Shown: positions 1-8,004, numbered from the stretch's first letter. The stretch is 64,000 bases of DNA from an uncultured Collinsella sp. (GCA_902494195.1 CABUSH010000006.1:34356-98355), one strand, 5' to 3'. A program made the numbers and translations. Notes: generated from the sequence alone by a model not told the origin.

Positions 1-2
1 GA

Positions 3-80
3 CGCACTCGCGGACCGGCGGCATTTACCAGCGAAGACCGCGCTCGCTTTAAGCGCAACCTCACCGAGCTGCTGCGCTAA
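3..80 (+). CDS. C-terminal end of an unidentified protein (partial)
   Basis: An open frame enters from the left edge and stops at TAA 78-80. Only the last 25 residues are visible; they end in a charged stretch DRARFKRNLTELLR, which looks like a soluble alpha-helical C-terminus. A terminator follows within 10 bases, which supports this being a real gene end. The family cannot be named from this fragment. Confidence 0.55.
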   Translation, partial: RTRGPAAFTSEDRARFKRNLTELLR

Positions 81-87
81 CCAAGGT

Positions 88-122
88 AGATTTTTGGGAC
101 ATGTCCGGAAATCTGCTTTTTT
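88..122 (+). terminator. Rho-independent terminator after the left-edge gene
   Basis: Arms AGATTT and AAATCT enclose the self-complementary core GGACATGTCC, and a run of six T follows at 117-122. Confidence 0.6.
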
Positions 123-167
123 GCTTTGGGCGGTGTGAGCGCTCAAAATCCATGGCTCAACAAAAAA

Positions 168-236
168 GGGGCTTCAAAATGCCATGCGTCGCCGCATTGT
201 GCAGGCGCCGAGCATGGCTATTTTGAAGCCCGTTTT
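168..236. terminator. Bidirectional terminator hairpin
   Basis: GGGCTTCAAAAT at the left pairs with ATTTTGAAGCCC at the right, extended inward by GCCATGC/GCATGGC. A-rich sequence on the left and T-rich sequence on the right give U-tracts on both strands. It sits just past the stop of the minus-strand exporter gene. Confidence 0.75.
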
Positions 237-247
237 GTTAGGCCCAC

Positions 248-1342
248 TTAGAGGCCGAAGGCGGATAGGATGAGACCCCAGCCGGCACCGATGACGTACA
301 TCATGATCAGGAACAGGACGTTTTCGCGGGCGCTGCGGTTGGTGCGGAACAGCACCAGATAGCCCACACCGGCAGAGATGAGCGTGCCGGCGAGCATCGG
401 GGCCAGCTGCAGCGCGCCTTCCAGGTACAGTTGTGTGATGACGACGCTGGCCGAGCAGTTGGGGATCAGCCCAACAAGCGCCGAGCCCAGGACCGCAAGC
501 GTCTCGTTGCCGCGCAGGAACTGCTCGATTGCGGACTCGCCGAAGGTCTCGAGTACGGCGACTAGGACCAGCGTCACCAGGAAAATAAAAATCGATACCT
601 GCACGGTGTGCGAGATCGCGCTGCGGATAATCGACAGGACGGGCGCACCTTCGTGTGAGTGGGGGTGACCGTGGCCATGATGGTGTTCATGATCGCCCTC
701 ATGACCGTGATCGTGGCCATGTCCGTGTCCGTGTTCGTGCTCGTCCTCGTCTTCATCACAACCGCAATGGTCGCGCTCGCACAGCTCGTGGATGTGGTCG
801 GCGCTCACGCCCGCCTCGGCCACCTCGTCGATGATGTCACCGCCAGTGTGGTCGTCGTGCGCGCAGTTCACGTGGGCCGGGTTGGCCGCGGTTCCCAGCA
901 CGGTACGGCGAATCGCCGCATGCGCGCGAGCGTTACGACGCAGGCCGCGAATGGCGGCGTCCACGATAAAGCCCGTGACCAGTGCGATCAGTGCCTTCGA
1001 AGCCAAAAGCATCGCCATAGTCTGCACGGGCACCTGCTCTGCGAGCAACAGCGGCAGCATCTCATCGGAGGTCGAAAGGAACACCGCCACCAACGTGCCC
1101 AAGGTCACGACGCGACCGGCATACAGCGTGGCCGCCATGGCCGAAAAGCCGCACTGCGGCACCATGCCCAGCAACGAGCCAACCGCGGGGCCCGCGGCAC
1201 CGGCACGCTTGATGGCGCCGTTAACGCTGTCGCCCGCAACGTGCTCCAAGGTCTCGAGGGCCAGATACGTCACCAACAAAAACGGCACCAGCGACAGCGT
1301 GTCCTTGCCAGCGTCGAGCAAAATATCAATCAGCAAATCCAT
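248..1342 (-). CDS. Putative heavy-metal exporter, ArsP_2 (10TM) family
   Basis: A 364-residue integral membrane protein with two hydrophobic halves (about 10-140 and 240-364). Each half carries a similar Pro-x-Cys motif: VPQCGFS near residue 61 and IPNCSAS near residue 295. That internal repeat is the hallmark of the putative 10TM heavy-metal exporter family (ArsP_2), sometimes annotated as a manganese transporter. The central loop (about 195-235) is extremely rich in His, Asp and Glu, as in zinc or manganese transporters, and probably senses or buffers metal. It is transcribed alone, with a palindrome in its promoter region (1386-1402) and a terminator after its stop. Substrate is inferred only as a divalent metal. 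The ATG start is 37 bases downstream of the palindrome. Confidence 0.75.
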   Translation of the reverse strand: MDLLIDILLDAGKDTLSLVPFLLVTYLALETLEHVAGDSVNGAIKRAGAAGPAVGSLLGMVPQCGFSAMAATLYAGRVVTLGTLVAVFLSTSDEMLPLLLAEQVPVQTMAMLLASKALIALVTGFIVDAAIRGLRRNARAHAAIRRTVLGTAANPAHVNCAHDDHTGGDIIDEVAEAGVSADHIHELCERDHCGCDEDEDEHEHGHGHGHDHGHEGDHEHHHGHGHPHSHEGAPVLSIIRSAISHTVQVSIFIFLVTLVLVAVLETFGESAIEQFLRGNETLAVLGSALVGLIPNCSASVVITQLYLEGALQLAPMLAGTLISAGVGYLVLFRTNRSARENVLFLIMMYVIGAGWGLILSAFGL

Positions 1343-1385
1343 GAAGGATGGAACCTTTCGTGTCTTTCGGCAGCATTGTAAAAGT

Positions 1386-1402
1386 CCTAGCGGTCAACTA
1401 GG
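1386..1402. promoter_or_regulatory. Candidate metalloregulator operator upstream of the exporter
   Basis: Perfect interrupted palindrome CCTAG-N7-CTAGG, 44 bases upstream of the exporter ATG, with another CCTAGG 14 bases further out at 1416-1421. Position and symmetry suit a repressor or activator site. The cognate regulator is unknown; the DtxR-like protein at 7428-7817 is one candidate. Confidence 0.4.
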
Positions 1403-1513
1403 GTATTGTAGTTGTCCTAGGCGCGATGCCAATAGTTGCCCATGGCAAACTATCATCTCGCCATAACTCAATGCCACCGAGCCGCGCGACGCGGCCCGTC
1501 CAAGGAGCAGTCT

Positions 1514-2482
1514 ATGAACGTTTCACAAGCACTCGAATACGAGCGCCAGCCGTTTATTCCCATGTTTATCTATGGCGATCACGGCGCCATGGAATCCGAA
1601 CGTCAGAAAGGCGAAGAGGCCCTCAAGGTGCTCGAGACCGAGTACTTTACCGCCGAGGGCGACCCCGGCTTCGACTTTGCCACCGTGCGCGACCTTGCCG
1701 ATCGCAACCGCGACCTGTGCGACCAGATTGGCGAGGCGCGCCTGCGCAACGTGACGCCCGCGACGCTTTCGCGCGGCCTGTCCGACGCCGACACCTGCGC
1801 CGCCATCGGCAAGATGCAAAAGCGCACTGCCGCGTCCGTCATGCGCGAGATCCGCGGCGACCGCGACGCGCTCGGCGTCGCCTACGCTCGCAAGCCCATC
1901 CAAGGCACGGTGCTGGGCATCGACATCGAGACCACCGGTCGCGCGCCCGAGCGCGGCTACATCATCAACGTGGGCTGGGAAATCATGGAGCTCACCAGCG
2001 ACGCCGTGCCGCATGACGCCGAGGCACACTACTGCGGCCTGCCCGACATCTATCGCGGCGAGGACGTGCCGCTGTCGAATATCCACCACATCACCTGGGA
2101 CGACATCGACGGCAAAACGCCCTTCCGCGAGAACAAGGAACTGCAGAAGCAGCTGCTCAAGCTTATGAAGAAGTACCCGTACATGGCGCATAACGCCGCG
2201 TTCGAGGACAGCTGGTTCAAAATTCATCTGGACGGTTACGCCGAGGCACGCCGCGCCGGCAAGATCATCGTCATCGACTCGCGCCAGATCTGCCGCAGCC
2301 TGGATGCCGACGTCCGCTCGCTCCCCCGCGAATCCGCCCCCGCCGCGCTCGAGAACTGGGCGCGCCGCCGTGGAACCCTCGCCGCCGACGCCAACGAGCA
2401 GCATCTGGGCCTGGACGACACCGACCTCATGCTCCGCACCGTCCAAGCCGAGTTCAACCTCAAGAACCTATTCGCCAAGTAG
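1514..2482 (+). CDS. DEDD-family 3'-5' exonuclease domain protein
   Basis: A 322-residue protein. The C-terminal two thirds (from about residue 128) match the RNase T/DnaQ exonuclease fold: Exo I GIDIETTG, Exo II HNAAFED, and a late HLGLDDTDLML segment in the Exo III position. The first 125 residues are charged and unassigned. I chose ATG 1514 because AAGGAG lies 7 bases upstream; in-frame codons before it lack a ribosome site. The gene stands alone, divergent from the metal exporter, and ends at a strong GC hairpin. Substrate (DNA proofreading, repair or RNA trimming) cannot be told from sequence. Confidence 0.75.
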   Translation: MNVSQALEYERQPFIPMFIYGDHGAMESERQKGEEALKVLETEYFTAEGDPGFDFATVRDLADRNRDLCDQIGEARLRNVTPATLSRGLSDADTCAAIGKMQKRTAASVMREIRGDRDALGVAYARKPIQGTVLGIDIETTGRAPERGYIINVGWEIMELTSDAVPHDAEAHYCGLPDIYRGEDVPLSNIHHITWDDIDGKTPFRENKELQKQLLKLMKKYPYMAHNAAFEDSWFKIHLDGYAEARRAGKIIVIDSRQICRSLDADVRSLPRESAPAALENWARRRGTLAADANEQHLGLDDTDLMLRTVQAEFNLKNLFAK

Positions 2483-2516
2483 AAACGCCTGCGACAAACC
2501 CCGGCGTAGATCACGA

Positions 2517-2556
2517 GCGGCCTCGCAGCGGGAACCCCCCCCCGCAGCGAGGCCGC
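2517..2556 (+). terminator. GC-rich hairpin after the exonuclease gene
   Basis: GCGGCCTCGC and GCGAGGCCGC arms with an inner CGGG/CCCG pair and a C-rich loop. There is no long T-run, so it is an imperfect intrinsic terminator. Confidence 0.5.
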
Positions 2557-2837
2557 CCTACGTTCCACAAATAAATCTGCCATCACAAATTCTGAACCCT
2601 CATTTTGAACGATTTCGGCCAATTCCCGACACGTAATTCGTTATCGGATGGTGATGCATCACTATCAAATGTGCGGCAGTTGAGTAGTTATATGCTATAG
2701 CTAAGCTGCGAAAACTTTTATCTAGGGCATACCAACTCATAATTGCGTCAAGTTTTTGGACAGCATTTGGTTAGACCTCTAAAACGACTTTTTCACTCAG
2801 CGCCATCAACACGGCATTAGCTGACACGATATATACC
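2557..2837. other. AT-rich gap before the nuclease-like gene
   Basis: About 280 bases of much lower GC than the flanks, with no coding frame or repeat that I can recognise. The last bases before the next ATG are the TATA-like string ATATATACC with no Shine-Dalgarno sequence. Confidence 0.4.
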
Positions 2838-4028
2838 ATGAGTATCGTATTGTCACATACCACTGCAAAAGCGGTCTACCAGGCCGCGCATTCGGTGTCT
2901 GCGAAAGGCATCGAGTCCTGTAACCCTGCCGCGATTTACGGATCATGTCCCACCGGAACGCTCCTTGACGCAGCCGCAGAATGGCTCACCAAACATGATG
3001 TTTCCCTCGACGCGAATGATTCCCTCGAGGTGATGGTGTTTGATCGCAGGAATGCGCGCCATGCAGTGAACTGTCAATGCCACGTTTCTTCAAAACGATT
3101 CTCGAACTCACGCTTTATAGAGCTTGAAGATGGCATCTTCATTGTTGGCGTTGAGCTTTGCGCACTTCAGGCCGCCACCTATCTTCCTTTTCGCGAACTG
3201 GTGGAGTACTACTTTGAACTATGCGGCGCTTATTCCCTTGGAACCGACTCTTCCACCTCCTATACCGAGCGTTTCGCGCTCACCTCGACCGAGAGATTGA
3301 AACAGTTCTTTAATTCCATTACCAGATGCGACGGTCTGGCTCTTGCCCGAAAGGCGATCCAATGTGTGCGCGACGGATGCCGGTCTCCTATGGAAACAGC
3401 CTTTGTCATGATGCTAACGCTGCCCAAAAGCGAAGGAGGGCTTGGTATTAAGGGAATTGAGACCGATTACGAGGTACAGGTCACCGCTGCCGCAAAGAAT
3501 CTCACGAGACGCAAAAAGTTCTTTATGGATGCGTATCTAAAGAAATCTCGCACAGACATTGAATACAACGGTTTTTATCATGACGCGGAAGAAGACCGCG
3601 CCATCGATGAGGAGCGCAAGAATGCACTTGCGTCCATGGGGTACGGAATCATCACCGTCAGTCGTTATTCCTTTATGCATGCCAGCTCTTTCGTTAGGGT
3701 CATGGAAGCAATCCAGCGGAAAGAGGGCGTACGCCCCTCGCGTCTGCCAAAAGACTTTCAAATCATGCAAGAGGACCTGAGACAGTTTGTGCTCAGAAGG
3801 TTTATAGAAGAGAAAAAGCGAATTCAGAAGCAGCTTCGCCAGGATTCCGAAGATCGTCAACGAATCGACCTCGAAAAAGCAATGCTCGAAGGCACTACGT
3901 TGGATGATCCAACGATTAACGAAGCGCCGGCAATCGATGACATGCAAACAGTCAAAATCGACAGCCCATCATTTGCTCAAACAAGCAGCCTCGCGCCCGA
4001 GGGCAGGATCTTCGGGGCCGGAAGCTAG
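2838..4028 (+). CDS. Putative PD-(D/E)XK endonuclease-like protein
   Basis: A 396-residue protein of lower GC than its neighbours. Residues 185-290 resemble the DUF559/Vsr-like nuclease core: SPMET, then KGIETDYEVQV, then DIEYNGFYHD followed by DEERKNALASMGY. This gives the pattern E...D...ExK-like strand, acidic loop and conserved helix. The C-terminal third (330-375) is charged and predicted helical. No homolog with a known function comes to mind. There is no ribosome-binding site before the ATG and a TATA-like box sits almost against it, so a leaderless mRNA is possible. Base composition and isolation suggest horizontal gain. The nuclease call is a fold-level inference. Confidence 0.45.
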   Translation: MSIVLSHTTAKAVYQAAHSVSAKGIESCNPAAIYGSCPTGTLLDAAAEWLTKHDVSLDANDSLEVMVFDRRNARHAVNCQCHVSSKRFSNSRFIELEDGIFIVGVELCALQAATYLPFRELVEYYFELCGAYSLGTDSSTSYTERFALTSTERLKQFFNSITRCDGLALARKAIQCVRDGCRSPMETAFVMMLTLPKSEGGLGIKGIETDYEVQVTAAAKNLTRRKKFFMDAYLKKSRTDIEYNGFYHDAEEDRAIDEERKNALASMGYGIITVSRYSFMHASSFVRVMEAIQRKEGVRPSRLPKDFQIMQEDLRQFVLRRFIEEKKRIQKQLRQDSEDRQRIDLEKAMLEGTTLDDPTINEAPAIDDMQTVKIDSPSFAQTSSLAPEGRIFGAGS

Positions 4029-4373
4029 ACCGGCTAACAAGGTGGGTACCCTAGCGATGTGCAAAATTGCGAGTATTCAGCAGGGTCGGGTGTCTATCAC
4101 CCTCGAGTGGATCCAAATGTGAAGCGAAATCACTCTTGCGTGAGAGCGTTAGGCAACATTTGAGGAAGAACTCATCGGATTAACACCTTAAGATAACTCT
4201 TGAACTGCATTATATGACCTGCAATAAATTAACGGACCCCCTATAGTTGCAGAATACTCCATTTTTTGCACGGCTCAGGGGCACCCACCCCGGCATCGGC
4301 TATCAAAACCGCTCAGTCCGGGATCTCGTCCACTATTCCCCATCATTTTGTGCAACGAATTACCTGAACGTCA
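4029..4373. other. Non-coding gap with no recognised feature
   Basis: About 345 bases between the nuclease-like gene and the zinc-repressor promoter. Short frames exist but none has a ribosome site or plausible protein composition. I see no repeat or strong hairpin. Confidence 0.4.
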
Positions 4374-4401
4374 TTGACACATGAACATACACTCATATAA
4401 T
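4374..4401 (+). promoter_or_regulatory. Sigma-70-type promoter of the zinc-repressor gene
   Basis: Perfect consensus boxes TTGACA (4374-4379) and TATAAT (4396-4401) are spaced by 16 bases. Operator O1 (4381-4400) fills the spacer, the typical placement for SmtB/ArsR autorepression. Confidence 0.8.
4381..4400. promoter_or_regulatory. Zinc-repressor operator O1
   Basis: Read on the minus strand it is TTATATGAGTGTATGTTCAT, which differs from O2 at two of 20 positions. It lies between the -35 and -10 boxes. Confidence 0.7.
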
Positions 4402-4411
4402 CGAAAGTAAA

Positions 4412-4431
4412 TTATATGAGCGCATGTTCAT
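4412..4431. promoter_or_regulatory. Zinc-repressor operator O2
   Basis: TTATATGAGCGCATGTTCAT, continuing to TATG, gives ATATGA-N8-TCATAT symmetry. It is an inverted copy of O1, sits just after the -10 box and before the repressor ATG, and matches the site in front of the zinc ATPase. Confidence 0.7.
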
Positions 4432-4447
4432 ATGAAAGGATATTGCA

Positions 4448-4813
4448 ATGAGCGTCCACGTTGATGAAACGAAACCCGACATCGAGGCCACCGAACCCGC
4501 GATCCCCACCACCTGCTCGCCCGAGGACCTTCCCGACGAGGAGCTTCTCTACGACCTCGCCGACCTGTTCAAGGTCTTCAGCGACACCACGCGCATCAAG
4601 ATCCTCTATGCCCTCATGGGCCGCGAGCTCTGCGTGGCAGACATCGCCGAAGCGACCGAAACCTCGCAGTCCGCGGTGTCGCACCAGCTGCGTACACTCA
4701 AGCAGTCGCACCTGGTTAAATTCCGGCGCGACGGGCGCAATATCCTATACTCGCTCGCCGACGACCACGTCTACACCATGCTCAACCAGGGCATGAGCCA
4801 CATCTGCGAATAG
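4448..4813 (+). CDS. SmtB/ArsR-family zinc-responsive repressor
   Basis: A 121-residue winged-helix repressor. The recognition helix region TETSQSAVSHQLRTLKQSHLV is typical of ArsR/SmtB proteins. The metal-binding residues of the SmtB alpha-5 site are all present with exact spacing: D-x-H then 10 residues, H-x2-E in the C-terminal DDHVYTMLNQGMSHICE. In this family that site binds Zn(II). The alpha-3 motif ELCVADIA keeps only one Cys, so a Cd/Pb CadC-type site is unlikely. It should release DNA when zinc is high and thereby derepress itself, the HMA protein and the ATPase downstream. Three near-identical operators support this. Confidence 0.88.
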   Translation: MSVHVDETKPDIEATEPAIPTTCSPEDLPDEELLYDLADLFKVFSDTTRIKILYALMGRELCVADIAEATETSQSAVSHQLRTLKQSHLVKFRRDGRNILYSLADDHVYTMLNQGMSHICE

Positions 4814-4876
4814 CGACTAACCACGGTACCAGCGCGGCCTGCACCCAAGCCGCAAATACAGGGAAAGGAACCCACC

Positions 4877-5095
4877 ATGAAAAAGCAGTTCAAGCTCGAT
4901 GAGATCGACTGCGCCAACTGCGCGCGTAAGCTTCAGGACGAGCTGGCCAAGCTCGATGGCGTCAAGTCCGTTTCGGTCAACTTTATGACCCAGAAGCTGA
5001 CGCTCGAGGCCGATGAAGCCGAGTTCGACGAGGTCCTCGACCGCGTTGTGGAGTTCACCGCCGACGCCGAGCCGGACTGCGAGATCATTCTCTAG
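4877..5095 (+). CDS. Stand-alone HMA-domain metal-binding protein
   Basis: A 72-residue protein made of a single heavy-metal-associated domain, with the metal motif DCANCA (Cys-x2-Cys) near residue 12 and an acidic C-terminus. A ribosome site GGAAAGGA precedes the ATG. It lies 64 bases after the zinc repressor and 100 bases before the ATPase, whose own N-terminus lacks an HMA domain. So the domain usually fused to ZntA-type pumps is encoded separately here. Its role is probably zinc delivery to the pump or cytosolic buffering. Confidence 0.85.
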   Translation: MKKQFKLDEIDCANCARKLQDELAKLDGVKSVSVNFMTQKLTLEADEAEFDEVLDRVVEFTADAEPDCEIIL

Positions 5096-5116
5096 CCAAG
5101 GTTTACGCCAACCCGC

Positions 5117-5140
5117 AAGGCCGCGCTTGCCGCGGCCTTT
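5117..5140 (+). terminator. Hairpin between HMA gene and ATPase gene
   Basis: AAGGCCGCG/CGCGGCCTT arms with a CTTGC-type loop, followed by a short T-run. It probably gives partial termination, so the ATPase may need its own promoter. Confidence 0.55.
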
Positions 5141-5150
5141 GCTCGCGAAA

Positions 5151-5170
5151 TTATGTGAGCGAGTGTTCAT
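5151..5170. promoter_or_regulatory. Zinc-repressor operator O3 before the ATPase
   Basis: TTATGTGAGCGAGTGTTCAT matches O2 at 17 of 20 positions and lies 25 bases upstream of the ATPase start codon, just past the intergenic hairpin. It implies a second repressor-controlled promoter. Confidence 0.65.
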
Positions 5171-5195
5171 ACATTCAAATGGGAGGATACGAGTC

Positions 5196-7148
5196 ATGGC
5201 CACCGCCGACCCCAAGAAGAAAAAGAAGAAGCGCAAGAAAAAAGAGTCACTCGAGCATAAGCGCAACCGCATCCTGGTAGCGCTGGGCATTTTTGCCGTG
5301 GTGTACGCCCTCGATGAGCTCGGCACCCTCACTGCCGCATTCGGCACCCCGGGCGACATCTACGCCAGCTTCGCACTGTTCCTCGTGCCGTTTTTGATTG
5401 CCGGCTACGACGTGCTCCAAAAGGCATACAACAACATCCGCCGCGGCAAGGCGTTCGACGAGAGCTTCCTCATGGCCGTCGCGACCATCGGCGCGTTTGC
5501 CATGGTGCTCTTCCCCGATACCGACCCGCACATGGCCGAAGGCGCTGCCGTCATGCTGTTCTACCAGGTCGGCGAGCTGTTCCAGGCATACGCCGTGGGC
5601 AAGAGCCGCAAGTCGATCAGTGCCATGATGGACATCGCGCCCGACTATGCTAACGTCGAGCAGCCCGACGGCACGCTCGAGCAGGTCTTCCCCGATGACA
5701 TCGCCGTCGGCACCGTGATCGTGGTCAAGCCCGGCGAGCGCGTGCCTATCGACGGCATCATCGTCGAGGGCGAGACGCAGCTCGACACCGCCGCACTCAC
5801 GGGCGAGTCAGTCCCCCGCCCCGCCAAGTCCGGCGACGATATCATCAGCGGCTGCATCAACATGACGGGCCTCATCCACGTGCGCACCACCAAGCCGTTT
5901 GGCGAATCCACCGTCGCGCGCGTCCTGGAACTCGTAGAGAATGCCAGCGAAAAGAAGGCGCGCACCGAGAACTTCATCACGCGCTTCGCCCGCGTCTACA
6001 CGCCCGCCGTCACCGGCGCGGCCGCGGTGCTCGCGCTTGGCGGCGGCTTGGTCACCGGCGCCTGGTCCGACTGGATCCTGCGCGGCCTGACCTTCCTGGT
6101 CGTCAGCTGCCCGTGCGCGCTCGTGATCAGCGTGCCGCTCAGCTTCTTTGGCGGCATCGGCGGCGCATCCAAGCTAGGCGTTCTCATCAAGGGTTCTAAC
6201 TACCTCGAAACGCTCGCCGACGTTGACACCGTCGTCTTTGACAAGACGGGCACCCTCACCAACGGCACGTTCTCGGTGGTCGCGGTACACCCCGAGGCCG
6301 GCTATACCGAGCAGTCGTTGCTCGAAGTCGCAGCCCTTGCTGAGTCGTTCTCCGATCACCCCATCGCGCAGTCCGTACGTGTCGCCTACCAGGGCGAGGT
6401 CGACCCCAAGCGCGTAAGCGACTCCACCAACGACGCGGGCCATGGCGTGACGGCAACCATCGACGGCAAGCACGTCGTCGTTGGCAACGCAAAGATGCTC
6501 TCCGCGGCCGGAGTCGAAGCGCCCGATTGCGAGGTCGTCGGCACCATCCTCCACGTGCTAGTCGATGGCATCTATGCCGGCCACATTGTAATTGCCGACA
6601 CCATAAAGGCCGATGCCGAGCAGACGATCCGCGACCTGCACGCCGCCGGCGTCAAGCGCACCGTCATGCTCACGGGCGACCGCGAGGAAGTGGCTGCTGC
6701 GGTGGCCAAGCGGCTGGGGCTCGACGAGTTCCACGCGCAGCTGCTGCCGGGCGACAAGGTCGAGCGTGTTGAAGCGCTGCTGGCAGCCGAATCGGGCAAG
6801 GGCAAGCTCGCCTTTGTCGGCGACGGTATCAACGACGCGCCCGTGCTTACGCGCGCCGATGTTGGCATTGCCATGGGCGCTATGGGTTCTGACGCTGCGA
6901 TCGAGGCCGCCGATGTCGTGCTCATGGACGACAAGCCGTCCAACATTTCCCGCGCGATCCGCGTGGCACGCAAGACCATGACGATCGTCTGGCAGAACAT
7001 CATCTTTGCGTTGGGCGTTAAGCTGCTGATCCTTGTGCTGGCAGCGCTGGGCATCGCCAACATGTGGCTTGCCGTGTTCGGCGACGTAGGCGTGGCGATC
7101 ATCGCCATCCTGAATGCCATGCGCGCGATGGGTGTCAAGAACCTGTAG
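5196..7148 (+). CDS. P1B-2-type Zn(II)/Cd(II)-translocating P-type ATPase
   Basis: A 650-residue pump that exports Zn(II) or Cd(II) using ATP. Visible motifs in order: a Lys/Arg-rich N-terminus (residues 5-16) in place of an HMA domain; LTGES in the actuator domain; transmembrane SCPCALVIS (CPC metal site); DKTGTLT phosphorylation site; SDHPIAQSV (HP motif); GDGINDAP hinge. The last two membrane helices carry NIIFALGVK and FGDVGVA, the N/K and DxG signatures of the P1B-2 zinc subgroup. I chose ATG 5196 because GGGAGG is 9 bases upstream and the longer frame runs through the hairpin and operator. It is controlled by O3 and works with the small HMA protein. Confidence 0.92.
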   Translation: MATADPKKKKKKRKKKESLEHKRNRILVALGIFAVVYALDELGTLTAAFGTPGDIYASFALFLVPFLIAGYDVLQKAYNNIRRGKAFDESFLMAVATIGAFAMVLFPDTDPHMAEGAAVMLFYQVGELFQAYAVGKSRKSISAMMDIAPDYANVEQPDGTLEQVFPDDIAVGTVIVVKPGERVPIDGIIVEGETQLDTAALTGESVPRPAKSGDDIISGCINMTGLIHVRTTKPFGESTVARVLELVENASEKKARTENFITRFARVYTPAVTGAAAVLALGGGLVTGAWSDWILRGLTFLVVSCPCALVISVPLSFFGGIGGASKLGVLIKGSNYLETLADVDTVVFDKTGTLTNGTFSVVAVHPEAGYTEQSLLEVAALAESFSDHPIAQSVRVAYQGEVDPKRVSDSTNDAGHGVTATIDGKHVVVGNAKMLSAAGVEAPDCEVVGTILHVLVDGIYAGHIVIADTIKADAEQTIRDLHAAGVKRTVMLTGDREEVAAAVAKRLGLDEFHAQLLPGDKVERVEALLAAESGKGKLAFVGDGINDAPVLTRADVGIAMGAMGSDAAIEAADVVLMDDKPSNISRAIRVARKTMTIVWQNIIFALGVKLLILVLAALGIANMWLAVFGDVGVAIIAILNAMRAMGVKNL

Positions 7149-7164
7149 CGTTCGTGGGCTGTCC

Positions 7165-7291
7165 GGCCGGGACCGGGCTTGGTTTTGAAAACGTCCTCGC
7201 GCATGAGGCCCGTCTTTCCTGCTCCTGCGGAGCAACGGAAAGGCGGGCCTCGCGCTGTGGAATGTTTTCAAAACCAAACCCGGCCCCGGCC
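7165..7291. repeat. 127-bp nested palindrome downstream of the zinc ATPase
   Basis: Outer arms 7165-7192 and 7264-7291 pair at 26 of 28 positions. An inner palindrome at 7205-7251 pairs GAGGCCCG, CTTTCC and GCTCC with their complements. It may act as a terminator between convergent genes, but it is far longer than any terminator needs. The rest of the gap to 7427 has smaller hairpins such as GTTCGCGC/GCGCGAAC near 7400. Confidence 0.8.
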
Positions 7292-7427
7292 TGCGGTGAC
7301 GTAGCTGGCAGTTCTTGGGCATCGCTTGCTGGCGGGGTTCCTTTGCTGAAATGGACTTGGCCGAAAGGGCCGCTGGTCCCGGTCGCTGGTTCGCGCTTTG
7401 CGCGAACTCCGCGCTACTGGGGGTTCG

Positions 7428-7817
7428 TTAGGATTCCGCCGCTTGGCCCGTCGCCTCGCCCCGGTTCAGCATCGCCCTCAGTTTCTCGAAGCTTTCCTCG
7501 CTTAGGCAGTGCTCCATGTGGCAGCCCTCTTGCGACGCGACCTCAGCCGAAACACCCGCATCCTCTAGCAGCCCCACGAAAAAGCAGTGACGCTCCCACA
7601 TTTGGCGAGCGACCTCCAGACCACGCTCCGTCAGATGAACGTCGCGCTTGCCCATTTCGACATAGCCGCTGTTCTCCAGCGTCGCCATGGCTTTAGAGAC
7701 GCTCGCCTTGGTCACACCCAGGTATTCGGCGACGTCGATCGAGCGCACGATGCCCTGACGTTCCGACAGAACGTAGATCGATTCGAGATAGTCTTCTCCG
7801 GATTCACGTAGGGCCAT
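7428..7817 (-). CDS. DtxR/MntR-family metal-dependent transcriptional regulator
   Basis: A 129-residue protein: N-terminal winged helix (SGEDYLESIYVL, then IDVAEYLGVTKASVSKAMATLENSGYV) and a metal/dimerisation domain with LTERG, WERHCFFVGLLEDAGV and EGCHMEHCLSEESFEKL. Conserved E, H and C ligands match the short DtxR/MntR type that lacks an SH3 domain. In that family Mn(II) or Fe(II) binding activates DNA binding. I chose ATG 7817, with AAAGGCGG upstream, over longer in-frame starts that would run back through the operator region. Paired operator-like repeats lie just upstream, so it is probably autoregulated. It is convergent with the zinc ATPase. Confidence 0.85.
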   Translation of the reverse strand: MALRESGEDYLESIYVLSERQGIVRSIDVAEYLGVTKASVSKAMATLENSGYVEMGKRDVHLTERGLEVARQMWERHCFFVGLLEDAGVSAEVASQEGCHMEHCLSEESFEKLRAMLNRGEATGQAAES

Positions 7818-7841
7818 GGGCCGCCTTTCGCGATGATTGCT

Positions 7842-7924
7842 AGTTAGCCTTTGGATACTTTCCACGGCTAACTTTACCGCAAAAGTTGCCCATGTCTTAC
7901 TACTTTGCCTAAAAGTTAGCCGTG
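7842..7924. promoter_or_regulatory. Candidate DtxR-type operator cluster
   Basis: A perfect 13-bp inverted pair CACGGCTAACTTT (7863-7875) and AAAGTTAGCCGTG (7912-7924) flanks a third, degenerate half-site AAAAGTTGCC (7881-7890). AGTTAGCC occurs again at 7842-7849. The GGCTAAC/GTTAGCC core resembles actinobacterial DtxR/IdeR boxes. Confidence 0.55.
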
Positions 7925-8004
7925 TTTCACAAAACGTGCGGGACGAAAACAAAATGGGGACGCCCCGCAAGGAGTGTCCCCAGGTGCCAGGTGCCGGCCC
8001 GCAG

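Noticed and set aside
3904..4122. Small frame overlapping the end of the nuclease-like gene
   Set aside because: Mostly inside the other gene's frame-shadow and without a ribosome site.
7064..7696. Plus-strand frame across the large palindrome
   Set aside because: It runs through the ATPase end, the palindrome and antisense to the DtxR gene, with Arg/Pro/Ser-rich noise.
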